Assembly: GCF_001544455.2 (NCBI RefSeq)
Contig: NZ_FCOC02000018.1
Coordinates: 62,001-126,000 of the forward strand
Direction of reading: 5' to 3'
Origin: Caballeronia sordidicola
GTDB taxonomy: Bacteria > Pseudomonadota > Gammaproteobacteria > Burkholderiales > Burkholderiaceae
Length of the DNA: 64,000 bases
This document shows, piece after piece, positions 7,858-19,800 of this stretch. A model generated the notes under the pieces. It did not search any database, had not been told where the DNA came from, and saw nothing but the letters and a program-made list of their open reading frames with translations. The translations under genes were made by a program, and so were the position numbers. Every line of letters starts with the position of its first letter. Position 1 is the stretch's first letter.

Positions 7858-10800
7858 ATGGAATCGAATCAGACGCAGGGCGCATCGCACGAAAGCGGCG
7901 CGCAGGATGATGCACAACGCGCGGCTCAAGCCGAACTCGCTGCGCGCGCGAGCGCCTGCAATGCCGCCGACTGGACCAGCCGCGTGATTCAGGGTGATCG
8001 CATCGGCACGCAAATCGCGCTGCCCGCGTGGCTCGACGCGTCGTATCAGACGTTGCACTCGCAGGTGATGGACCCGGCCTATCCGTGCTTCTTCGGCACC
8101 GTCGCCGAGCGGCGTGGTGAAATGTTCTATACGTTCGTGGAGGGTAAAGGGCTGGGCGACATGGTCGCGTCGATGGAAACCTTTGCGCGCCTGGCCGCGC
8201 TGCCCGAATATCGCAAGAACAATATCGCAGTATTCTTCGAGCCGGACGAAACGCCGCTGCGTCACGAGGAGTATCAGCGCCACTTCTGGCGCATCCTGCA
8301 ACAGTTGCACGACGCCGATCCGAATTCTGCCGCCGACGGCTATCCCGATCCCTCGGACGAAGCATGGGAGTTCTCGTTTGCGGGTATCGAAATGTTCGTG
8401 GTGTGCGCGCTGCCGTCGTTCGCGACGCGCCACAGCCGGAACCTTGGCCCTGGCATGATCCTGCTGTTCCAGCCGCGTGCAGTGTTTGTCGACACCATTA
8501 CGAACAAGGTGATCGGTCGCGAAGCGCGCAACCAGGTGCGTCAGCGCCTGCTCAAATGGGACGACGTCGAGCCGCATCCCGATCTGGGTTTCTACGGCGA
8601 TCCCGGCAACCTCGAATGGAAGCAGTATTTTCTCGGCGATAACAATGCGCGCGCGGGCGACGTATGTCCGTTCCTGAGCCGCAAATCGCGTCTCGCGCGC
8701 AAAGCGCAGGCCGCGCAGGGCGTCGACGCCGCGCCTGCCGACATCGTTTCGCGTCTTGTCGACCACGCGCGTGCGCGCCCGCATGCGATCGCCGTGCGTT
8801 TTCTCGTCGATGGTGCCAGCCAGGAACACGCGCTGAGCTACGCGCAACTGCTCGAACATGTGCAGCGTGCCGCCGCTGCCTTGAGTGAACACGCGCAGCG
8901 CGGCGAACGTGTCATGCTGCTGCTGCCGAGCGGCATCGACTACGTCGTGAGTTTTTTCGCGTGTCTCTATGCCGGCCTGGTGGCCGTACCCGCCTATGCG
9001 CCGTACACGCAGAACGCGCAGCATCTCGACCGTCTGCGCGCGATGTATGCCGATTGCACGCCGCGCGTGGCGGTGGTAGCAGCGGCTCAACACGACGCGT
9101 GGCGGGAACTGGTTGAAAACGCGACTAATGGAGTTGGTGCCGTCGATTGTGTGGTGCTCGCGCCCGAGACGCTGCAACGCGCCGCGCCACTCGCGCTCGC
9201 TGCACCCGATCCCGAATCGCTGGCCTTCCTGCAATACACCTCGGGTTCGACCTCGGAACCGAAGGGCGTGATGGTGAGCCACGCGAATATCATCGCCAAC
9301 GAGCATGCGATTCACGCGGCGATGTCGATCGACGCCGCGCGCGACGTGATGTTGAGCTGGTTGCCGCTGTATCACGACATGGGGCTGATCGGCGGCATGA
9401 TGCTGCCGTTGTATTTCGGTTTCGAACTCGTGCTGCTCGATCCACAGCACTTCCTCGAGCATCCGGCGCGCTGGCTGCGAGCGATTTCGCGTTATCGCGC
9501 GACCGTGAGCGGCGGACCGAACTTCGCGTATCAACTCTGCGCCGAACGTGTGCGCGAGTCGCAGTTGAGGGCGCTCGTCGAGCTGGATCTGTCGTGCTGG
9601 CGGGTGGCCTTCTGCGGCGCTGAGCCGATCCGCGCGGCGACGCTCGACGCCTTCGCGCAGCGCACTGCCCATGCGGGATTCGACGCGAACGCGCTGTATC
9701 CGTGCTATGGCCTCGCCGAAACGACCTTGCTGGCAAGCGGCGCGGTCGCAGGCGAGGGAGCGCGCGCGCCGGGCTTCGACACGGCCGCGCTCGCGCGTGG
9801 CGAAGGCGAACTGGCGTGCGAGAGTGCGGCGGCAACGACCATCGTCGATTGCGGCCGCAGCGCGCCGCAGCACCAATGGCGCATCGTGGCAGCGGCGCTC
9901 GACACCGTGTCCGATGGGACGCCGCTTGCCGATGGCCACATCGGTGAAATCTGGCTCGCCGGACCGAGTCTCGCGCAAGGCTACTGGAACAAGCCCGAAG
10001 CAAGCGCTGCGACTTTCGTGCGGGACGCCGATGGCACGCGCTGGCTGCGCACGGGCGATCTCGGTTTTGTCGCCAAAGGGCGGCTCCATGTGACGGGCCG
10101 CGTGAAGGACCTCATCATCCTGCGCGGGCGCAACGTCTATCCGCAGGACATCGAACGCGTGCTGGCGGGAGTGGACGGCCTGCGCAATGGCCGCATCGCC
10201 GCCTTCGCCGTGCGTGACGAGCAAGGCGACGAAGCCGTAGGTGTAGCCGCCGAACTAGCGCGCTCGGCGCAGCGCGACGGCGCGGCGCAAGCCGTGATCG
10301 ACGCGATCCGTGCGACGGTGGCTGCGACTCTCGGCGAGTCGGTGGGCGCGGTGCTGCTGCTGGAAGCGGGCGCGCTACCGCGCACGTCGAGCGGCAAGCT
10401 GCGCCGTGCCGCATGCGCACAAGGTTTCGTGGATGGCACGCTTGCGGTGGTTGAGCGTTATGTGCAAAGCGCAGCGTACGTTGTCGAAGAGGCGGAACCG
10501 AGCGCCACGGACGACTCGCTTGAAGCACAGGTCGCGGCGATCTGGCACGCGCTGCCGGCGCTCGAGCGCGCCGCGCGCGACGACGACTTCTTTCTGATCG
10601 GAGGCCAGTCGCTCGTTGCGGGCCAGCTCGTGGCCGCATTGAACGCGCGCTTTGGCATGGACTTGCCGCTGCGTTTCGTCTTCGAGCATTCAACGATTGC
10701 CGCCCAGACTGCCGCACTCGCCGATATCGTCACGATTCCGCGTGTCACGCGAATGTCAGCAGAACCACAGTCTGAAGCGAACGCCGAAGCCGAAGCGCCG

Positions 10801-13800
10801 CTCAGTCTCGGTCAGGAAAGTCTCTATCTGCTCTGGAAGCTCGAGCCGCGCGACACGACGAACGCTATTTCGGCGAGCGTGCGCATGGCGGGCAAGCTCG
10901 ACGCTACGGCATTCGAGGCGGCGCTCGACGACGTGGTGCGCCGTCACGCGATCCTCCGCACGCGATTCGTGGAAGCGCAGGGCGTGCCGCGCCAGATTGT
11001 CGACGCCACGCGTTGCGCTCAATGGCGCAGCGAGGACTTTGCACATTTCGACGGAGGCATGCGTGACGCGCGCCTCTACACTTTCCTCGGCGAGCTGGCC
11101 GAACAGCCGTTCGACCTTGCGCACGACACGCTGCTGCGCGTGACGCTGTGCCGTGTTGCCGACGAAGAGCATGTCGTGCATCTGCACGTCCATCACATCG
11201 TCGCCGATGCGCATGCGCTCGCCATTCTGCTCGACGAATGGTGCGCGGCTTACGATGCGCGTATCGACGGTCGCTCCATGTCTTGCGCTACATTCGACAC
11301 GCCGCCGCTGCAATATGCGCAGCACGCATGCGCCGAACGCGATCCAGCTCGCGCTGCCGCGCTCGACGCCCATCTTAACTGGTGGCGCGCGCAACTCGCC
11401 GCGCCCGCCGCCGAACTTGCGTTGCCGTTCGACCGTCCGCGCGGTGCGCTGCGCACAGCCGGCGCGGCCACAGGCGAACGCATCAGGGTCGGCGTGCCGG
11501 CGGGCCTGCGTACGCGTCTCTACGCGCTCGCGGGCGCAGCGCGCGCAACACCGTTCATGGTTCTCTACGCAGCGTGGACGGCATTGCTGCATCGCTACAG
11601 CGGTCAACGCGTGTTCCGCATCGGCGTGCCGGTGGCCGGGCGTGAGAACCCAGCCAGCCGGGGCGCACTCGGCTATTTCGTCAACACGCTGCCGATGCGC
11701 GTGGCGCTGTCCGGCCGCCTCACGTGCGCGCAATGGCTCGACGCCGCGCGCACCAACGTGCTCGATGCGCTGGCGCGCCAGGACGTGCCGCTCGCGCGTC
11801 TCGCGGCAGCCCACGGCGGCGCGCGCGACGGCTCGCATACCGCGCTGTTCCAGACGCTCTTCAACTACGAAGGCATCGATCGCGCGCGCCTCGCACGCTC
11901 GCGCCATCTGCATGTGCGCGAAATCGACAACCTGACGCGCGGCGCGCAATTCGACCTCGCGCTCAACGTGACCGAAAGCGGCGGCGCGCTGCAACTCGAT
12001 CTCGACTACGCGTGCGATGTTTTCGACGAAGCGACTATCGAGCGTCTGGCCGCGCATTACCTCGAAGTGCTTGAACAGTTCGCCGATGCGGGCGCGACGC
12101 CGCTCGCCAACCTACGTCTGTCGCGCGCGCTGCAAGACTTGCCTGAAGGCGCGACGGCGACGTTCGACGCGCACGAAGCCGCATGCTTCGAGCCGATCTG
12201 GAAAGCGATCGCTGCGCAGGCGCAGACGCGCCCAACCGCCGTCGCTGTCAAGTGCGAAGGCGCGGCGCTCGACTACGCGGCGCTCGAGCGCCGCTCGAAT
12301 CAGATCGCGCGCCGCCTGCTACGCGAACACGGCGCACCGCTCGCCGACGTGCGCGTGGGCCTTGCGGTGTCGCGTTCGGTGGCGCTGCCGTGCGCGCTGC
12401 TTGGCATCCTGAAGGCGGGCGCGGCGTTCGTGCCGCTCGATCCCGACTATCCGCAGGCGCGTCTGACTACTATGCTCGACGACGCAGGCATCGAAATCGT
12501 TCTCGCCGATGCCACGAGCGCCGCGCAGATGAGCGCGCTGCTCGAAGGCCGCCGCGTGCTGCGTATCGAGGATACCTGCGTCGACGACGCCGCGCCATTC
12601 GCGCCTGCCGTGCATCCGGAACAGCTTGCGTACGTGATCTACACCTCGGGGTCGACCGGGCGGCCGAAGGGTGTGGCGGTCTCGCACGCGGCGCTCGCGC
12701 GCCATCTGCGTGATTTCGCGCAGGCCTATTCGATCGACGACAAGGACACGCAGCTACAGATTTCGACCATCAACTTCGACGTCGCACTGCACGAAATGTT
12801 GCCCGCGCTGATGCAGGGCGCACGCGTCTTGATGCGCGGCCCGGCGCAATGGGATCTGGCCGCGCTCAACGCGGCGCTGGAAGACGAGCACGTGAGCTTC
12901 GCGCGCATTCCCACGGCGTTCTGGCAGCAATGGTTGCGCGAGCCGCAGCCGCACAGCTTCGCTGCGCTGCGTCAGATCACAGTTGGCGGCGAGGCGCTGC
13001 CAGGCGACGCGCTCGCGGCGTGGCAACGCTCGCCGCTGGCGTCGATTCGCATCGACAATCTCTACGGTCCGACCGAAACCACGGTGGCCTGCCTGCGCCG
13101 CACGACCGAAGCCGCCGACGCGGCCCACGCCGTCGCGCCGATCGGCACGCCGTTCGCCTCCCGCACGCTGGCCGTGATCGACGCCGATGGCGCATCGCTG
13201 CCGCACGGCGGTCAGGGCGAACTGTGCATCGGTGGTGCGACGCTTGCGCGCGGCTATCTGGGCCGCCCCGCGCTGACTGCTGAACGCTTCGTACCCGATC
13301 CACACGGCGTGCCGGGCAGTCGCCTGTATCGCAGCGGTGACCTCGGACGTCTGGGCGCGCAGGGCGAAGCGTATTTCCTCGGCCGTCTCGACGAGCAGAT
13401 CAAGCTGCGCGGTTTCCGCATCGAGCCGGGCGAAATCGAGGCCGCGCTGCGCGCGTGCGATGGCGTGCGTGATGCGCTGGTGGTCGCGCGCGAGGATCAG
13501 GGAGCAAAGCGGCTGGTGGCGTACTGGGTGCCCGCTGACGCAGCGCAAGCCGACACGCACGCGGAAGAATTGCTGCGCACCGCGCTGGCCGGGCGTCTGC
13601 CCGCGCATATGGTGCCGTCCGCGTTCGTCCGGCTTGCGGCTTTGCCGCTGATGCCCAACGGCAAGCTCGACCGTGCCGCGCTGCCCGCCGCGCCCGTGCC
13701 ACAGAGCGCCGGCGTTGCGCCGCGCGACGCGCGTGAACGCATTGTGCTCGACATATGGCGCAAGGTACTTCAGCGCGACGATCTCGGTGTCACCGACGAT

Positions 13801-16800
13801 TTTTTCGAAGCGGGCGGCGATTCGATTCTCACGCTGCAGATCGTCGCGCACCTGCGCGAGGCCGGTTATGCGGTGACGCCGCGCGAGGTATTCGATGCGC
13901 CGAGCGTTGCGCGCCTGGCCGCGCTGATGCGCGAGCAGGCGGGCGCGGCGCGCCAGTGGAGCGAGCGCCGTGCGCCGCTCGCGCTGACGGGCGCGCAGCG
14001 CGGCTTCTTCGAGCGCCACCCGCACGTGCCTGCGCACTGGAATCAGGCGGTGTGGCTCGACGTGCCGAGGACGCTCGACGCTGATGTGCTGCGCGTCGCA
14101 CTCGACGCGCTGGTTGCGCGCCACGATGCGCTGCGTCTGATCTTTACGAGCGATGAGGCGCACGCCTGGCATCAACAGGTGCAAAGCACTGGCAAGGCAT
14201 GTTTCGAATGCGTCGAACACGACTTCGGCGAAGCCGCTGCGCGCCTGCAACGCAGCTTCGATTTGGCACACGGCCCGCTGTTTGGCGCGGTGCTGCTGCG
14301 CGGCGATGGTGTGAGCGGATCGGATCGCTTGCTGTTGGCGGCGCATCACCTGGTCGTCGATGCGGTGTCGTGGCGCGTGCTGATCGCCGAACTCGGCGCG
14401 GCCTGCACGCGGCTCGTGCGCGGCGAAGTACCGTTCGCGGCTGCCGCGCCGTCGATGCCGTGGAGCGCGTGGGTGGAAGCGTCGCGCACACCGACGTCGT
14501 CGGCTTCGGCCGAGGAAGACGCGGCGTTCTGGCATGGCGCCTTGCGCGACGCACGCGCGCTGTGGCCCGCCGAAGCCCTGCATGGCCAGCGTACTCACGA
14601 CGCTCGCACGCTGACCACGACGCTCGACACTGACAGTACCCGTGCACTGCTGCAACGCACAGCGCACGCATTACGCACAAGCGTCGACGAAGTGCTGCTG
14701 GCGGCGCTCGCGCGCGCCTGTTCCGGGTGGGGCGGCGTGCTTGTGTCGATGGAGAGTCACGGCCGCGAGGTGCGTCGCGACGATCTTGACGTGGCGCAGA
14801 CGGTTGGCTGGTTCACCACGCGTTATCCGCTCTGGCTTGACGCGCAAGCCTCGGAATCGCAGACGCATGGAGCGGCTGACGCAACGCTGCGCGCCGTGAA
14901 AAGCGCCGCCCGCGCCGCGCTTGCGCACGCCGCTGGCTGGGCGCGCGTGCAGCAGGCATCCAACGCCGCGCTGCGCGAGCTGGCGGCGCCGCAGGTGAGC
15001 TTTAACTACCTCGGTCAGTTCGACGATACGGCGGGCGAGGGCGGCTTCGCGCTGCGCCCGGAACTTGCCGACGATTGCATCGACCCCGACTGCGCGCTGC
15101 ACTACGCGCTCGATTTCAACGCGATGGTCGTGGCGGGCGAGCTGCGGGTGCAGTGGCGCTACGCGAGCGGCCTGCTCGACGACGATACTGCGCAGGCGCT
15201 CGCGGCGCGTTTCGAAACACAGTTGCGCGCGCTCGTCGCACACTGTGTCGAAGCCGCGCCGGGCGCCACGCCCGAAGATTTCCCGCTGGCCGCGAGTGCC
15301 GGTCTGGACGCCGCGACGCTCGCGCGCCTAGCGCTGCCGTTCCAGAATGTCGCCGATCTCTATCCGGCTACGCCCGTGCAGCAAGGGCTGCTGTTCCACG
15401 CACTCGACGGCGTGGCGAGTGGCGTCTACGTGAACCAGAAGCGCCTCACGCTCGCGGGCGCGCTGGACACCGGCGCGTTGCGCGACGCGTGGGCCGCCGC
15501 GCTCGCGCGTCACGACGCGTTGCGCGTGGCATTCGAGTGGACGCACGGCGGCGTGCCGCTGCAAGTCGTGCATCGCACGCTCGCGCTCGACTGGCAACGG
15601 TTCGACTGGCGCGAGTCCGGTTCGAATGCAGCGTACGACGCTCGCCTCGACGCCTGGCTTGCCGCCGATCGAGCGCGGCCGTTCGATCTCGCGCATGCGC
15701 CGCTGTGGCGACTCGTGCTGTTCGCGCGTCCAGACGGCGCACACGATCTGGTCTGGACCACGCATCACCTGCTGACCGACGGCTGGAGTGCGGCGCAACT
15801 TCTTGAGGAAGTATTTGCCGATTACGCGGCGATGCGCGCGGGCCTTGCACGGCCCCCACAGTCGGGCGCGGCACCGACGTGGCGCGATTACGTCGCGTGG
15901 CTCCAGCAGCACGCCGACGACGAAGCCTGGTGGCGCGCGCAACGTCCCGCCGACGATGTGGGCGAAAGCGCGCTGCTGCTCGAAACGCTCGCGCCGCCGT
16001 TGCAACCGGCGCACGCGCCGTTGCGCCAACAACGCGTACTCGACGCCGCGTTCACGGCGCAACTGGCACAGACCGCGCGCGCTGCGCGCGTCACTATTAA
16101 CACACTGCTGCAGGCTGCGTGGGCGCTGCTGCTCGCGCGCCGGGCCGACCGCGTACGCGCCGCGTTCGGTGTCACTGTGTCGGGACGCGGGGCCGCGCCG
16201 GAAGGCAGCGGCCGCACGGTCGGTCTATTCATCAACACGCTGCCGCTCGACGTCGAACTGCCGCCGCACACAGATTTCGGTGACTGGGCGCGCGCCCTGC
16301 AGGCATCTAACGCTGCGTTGCGCGAGCACGAAACGACGCCCCTGGCGCGCGTGCAGCAATGGTGGGGCCGCAGCGGCGACGCGCTGTTCGACAGCGTGCT
16401 CGTGTTCGAAAATTACCCGGTCAGCGACTCGCTGCGCGCCGCCGACGCGCCCTTGCGCATCGACGCCGTGCAGGCGAGCGAACGCAGTCACTATCCGCTG
16501 ACGCTGACGGCGCTCGCGGGCGAGACGCTCGAACTCGGCTGGACCGCCGACGCCGCGCGCATCGATGCCACCATGCTCGACGCGCTCGCCGATGGCTATG
16601 CGGCGCTGCTCGCGCAGATCGTTGCGTCGTCCGGCGCGGGGCCGCTACGCGGCTTCGCGCTGCCGGTGCCCGAAGCCGCCAGCGCGTGGGCCGCGCCGCG
16701 CGCCGCACACGCGTTCACGAGCGTGCTCGAGCGCTTTGCCGCGCACGTGCACAACACGCCGGACGCCCGCGCGCTGACCTGCGCGGCGCAATCCGCCGAT

Positions 16801-19800
16801 GACCCGGACGCCGTCACCGAACACCTCACTTACGCGCAACTCGATGTCTGGTCAGACGCGCTGGCCGCGCGTCTGCGCGCGCAAGGCGTGGGTGCGGAAA
16901 CGCGCGTCGGTCTGTGCGCGCGCCGTTCGGCGGCGCTGGTGGCGGGTGTGCTAGGCGTGCTGAAGGCGGGTGCGGCCTACGTACCGCTCGATCCCGACTA
17001 TCCGCGTGAGCGCCTGCGTTATCTGCTCGCCGATGCGAACATCGCCACCGTCCTCGCCGACGACGACAGCGCCGCGCGTCATGCGCCGCTGCTACTCGAT
17101 GTTACGGTGTTGCCGCTTGGCACGGCGAACCCGTCAGCGGAAAACGTGCCGCAAGCCGCACCAAAATCCGCGCCGGTTCATCCGGAGCAACTTGCCTACA
17201 TCATCTACACCTCGGGTTCGACGGGCCAGCCGAAGGGTGTGGGCGTGACGCACGCCAACGTCGCGCGGCTGCTCGATGCGGCGATGTCGAAGGAGACTGA
17301 AGCCAACGTTTTCCGTACAGATGACGTCTGGACCTTGTTCCACTCGGCGGCCTTCGACTTTTCGGTATGGGAGCTATTCGGAGCGTTGTGCACGGGCGCG
17401 CGCCTCGTGGTGGTGCCGCACTGGATTGCGCGCGACGCGGCGGCGTTCCACACGCTGCTGCGCACCGAGCGCGTGAGTGTGCTCAACCAGACGCCGTCGG
17501 CGTTCGGCGCGCTGATGCAGCACGATCTTGCCGACGAGCAGCACACCGCGCCGCTCGATACCCTGCGTTGCGTGATCTTCGGCGGCGAAAAGCTGGAGCC
17601 TGCCGCGCTCGCGCGCTGGCAGCGGCTGCGTGCGCCACGGGGGCTGCAACTCGTGAACATGTACGGTATCACCGAAACCACGGTGCACGTGACGCGCTAT
17701 GGGCTCGACGCCGCCGATCTCATGGATCTCCGTGGCCACAGCCCGATCGGCGCGCCGATCGACGATCTCGGTCTCGCGCTGCGCAACGCCAGTGGCGAGA
17801 TCGCGGCGGTGGGCGAGCTGTGCGTGGGCGGTGCGGGCGTGACGCGCGGCTACATCGGCCGCCCGTCGCTTACGGCGACGCGCTTCGTACCCGATCCGCA
17901 CGGTGCGCCGGGAGCGCGTCTGTATCGCTCGGGTGACCGCGCGCGTCTGACGGCGCACGGCGCGTTCGACTACCTGGGCCGTGACGACGCGCAGGTCAAG
18001 CTGCGCGGTTTCCGCATCGAGCCGGGCGAAATCCGACACGCGCTGCTCGCCGATGCCACCGTCAGCGATGCCGTCGCGCTGGTGAGCGGCAAGGGCGAGC
18101 GCGCGCAACTGGTGGCGTGGATCGTCTCCGTACCGGGTGCGACGTTCGACGGCGCAGCGCTGCGCGAGCGTCTCGCTGCGCGTCTGCCTGCCCACATGAT
18201 TCCGCACGCGCTGGTGCCGCTCGACGCGCTGCCGTTGACGTCCAATGGGAAGCTCGACCGCGCCGCGCTGCCCGCGCCGCAATTCGATGGCGCACGCGTG
18301 GAAGCGCGCGGCGACGTCGAAGCGACGTTGCTCGCGATCTGGCGCACGGTGCTTGGCCGCGACACGCTTGGCGTGACGGACAACTTTTTTGAGGCGGGCG
18401 GCGATTCGATCCTCAGCCTGCAGATCGTGGCGCGCGCGCGCCAGGTGGGGCTGCGTATCGCCACGCGCCAGGTGTTCGACCATCCGACGGTAGCCGCACT
18501 TGCGGCACACGCCGAGGCCGCTGCGCCACAGATCGCGCTGGCGGTTTCGCACGAGGTGCTCGGTCTTACGCCGATCCAGCACGCGTTCTTTGAGCAGTTC
18601 CCGCACGGCGAGCATCACTGGAATCAGTCGACGCTGCTGGCGGTGCGCGGTGAACTCGACGAGACGGCGTTGCGCGTTGCGCTCGACGCGCTGGTCGCCG
18701 TGCACGACGCGCTGCGGCTGCGTTTCTTCCAGCGTGACGGCATGTGGTGTCAGCAGGTCGGCGAGATCGCGCCGTGTGCGCTCGAAGTGCACGACTGGCG
18801 TGCGCTCGACAACTGGCGTGACGCGCTCGCGCAGATGGGCCAGCGTGTGCAGGCATCGCTCGATATCGGCGTGGGGCCGCTCGTGCGCGCCGCTTATGTG
18901 CGGCTGCGTGGTGAAGGACGTTTGCTGATCACGATTCATCACCTCGCGGTGGACGGTGTGTCGTGGCGAGTCATGCTCGACGAGCTGCAGTCGGCGTATG
19001 AGCAGGCGCTTGCAGGCCGCACGCCGACGCTGCCGCCGAACGTGCCTTGGAGCGCGTGGGTGCAGCGTGCCCAGGCGCATGCCGCACAGGTCGAAGTACG
19101 CGCCGAGGAGCAATGGTGGCGCGACGCGCTCGCCCACGCCGAAGCCGGTTTGCCGTCCGCGAAGCTGAGCGAAAACGGGGCTGGTGACACTCGCGTGCCC
19201 AGCATGGCCGACACGCAGGCCGTCACGCTCGAACTCGACGAGGCGCGTACGCGCCGTCTGCTCGACGCCGCGCCGAAGGCCTATCGCGCGAGCGTCGAAG
19301 AAGTCCTGCTGGCGGCGCTCGGCGAAGCGCTGCGCGACTGGAGCGGCGCACGCGGTGCGCTGGTGTCGCTCGAGGGCCACGGCCGCGAAGCGCTTGGCGA
19401 TGACGCTGTCGATCTGAGTCGCACCGTGGGTTGGTTCACGACGCGCTATCCGCTCTGGCTGAACGCGCACGGCGACGCGCATCGCGCGCTGATCGGCGCG
19501 AAGGAGCGCCGCCGCGCGGTGCCGCACAACGGCCTGCATTGGGGCCTGCTCGCTACGCACGGCAATGCCGCCTCGCGTGTCGCGCTGGCTGCGCTGCCCG
19601 CGCCGCGCATCAGCTTCAACTATCTCGGTCAGCTCGATGCGCGTCTCGACGCCGCGAGCCGCTGGCGTCATGCCCACGAGCATGCGGGCTGGCCTGTCGC
19701 CTCTGACGCACCGTTCCCTTGGATGCTCGACCTCAACGCGAAAGTGCTGCGCGGCGTGATGGCGATCAGCTGGCGTTTTGCGCCCGCGCAGCTGTCGCCG

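Noticed and set aside
8641..8760. Frame break separating the YqcI/YcgG domain from the FAAL
   Set aside because: The frame is continuous, with no stop or internal ribosome site between the two domains.
7585..10224. 879-residue minus-strand frame across the GrbD-like/NRPS1 junction
   Set aside because: It is the codon-mirror of two well-supported + strand genes and has no recognisable domain.
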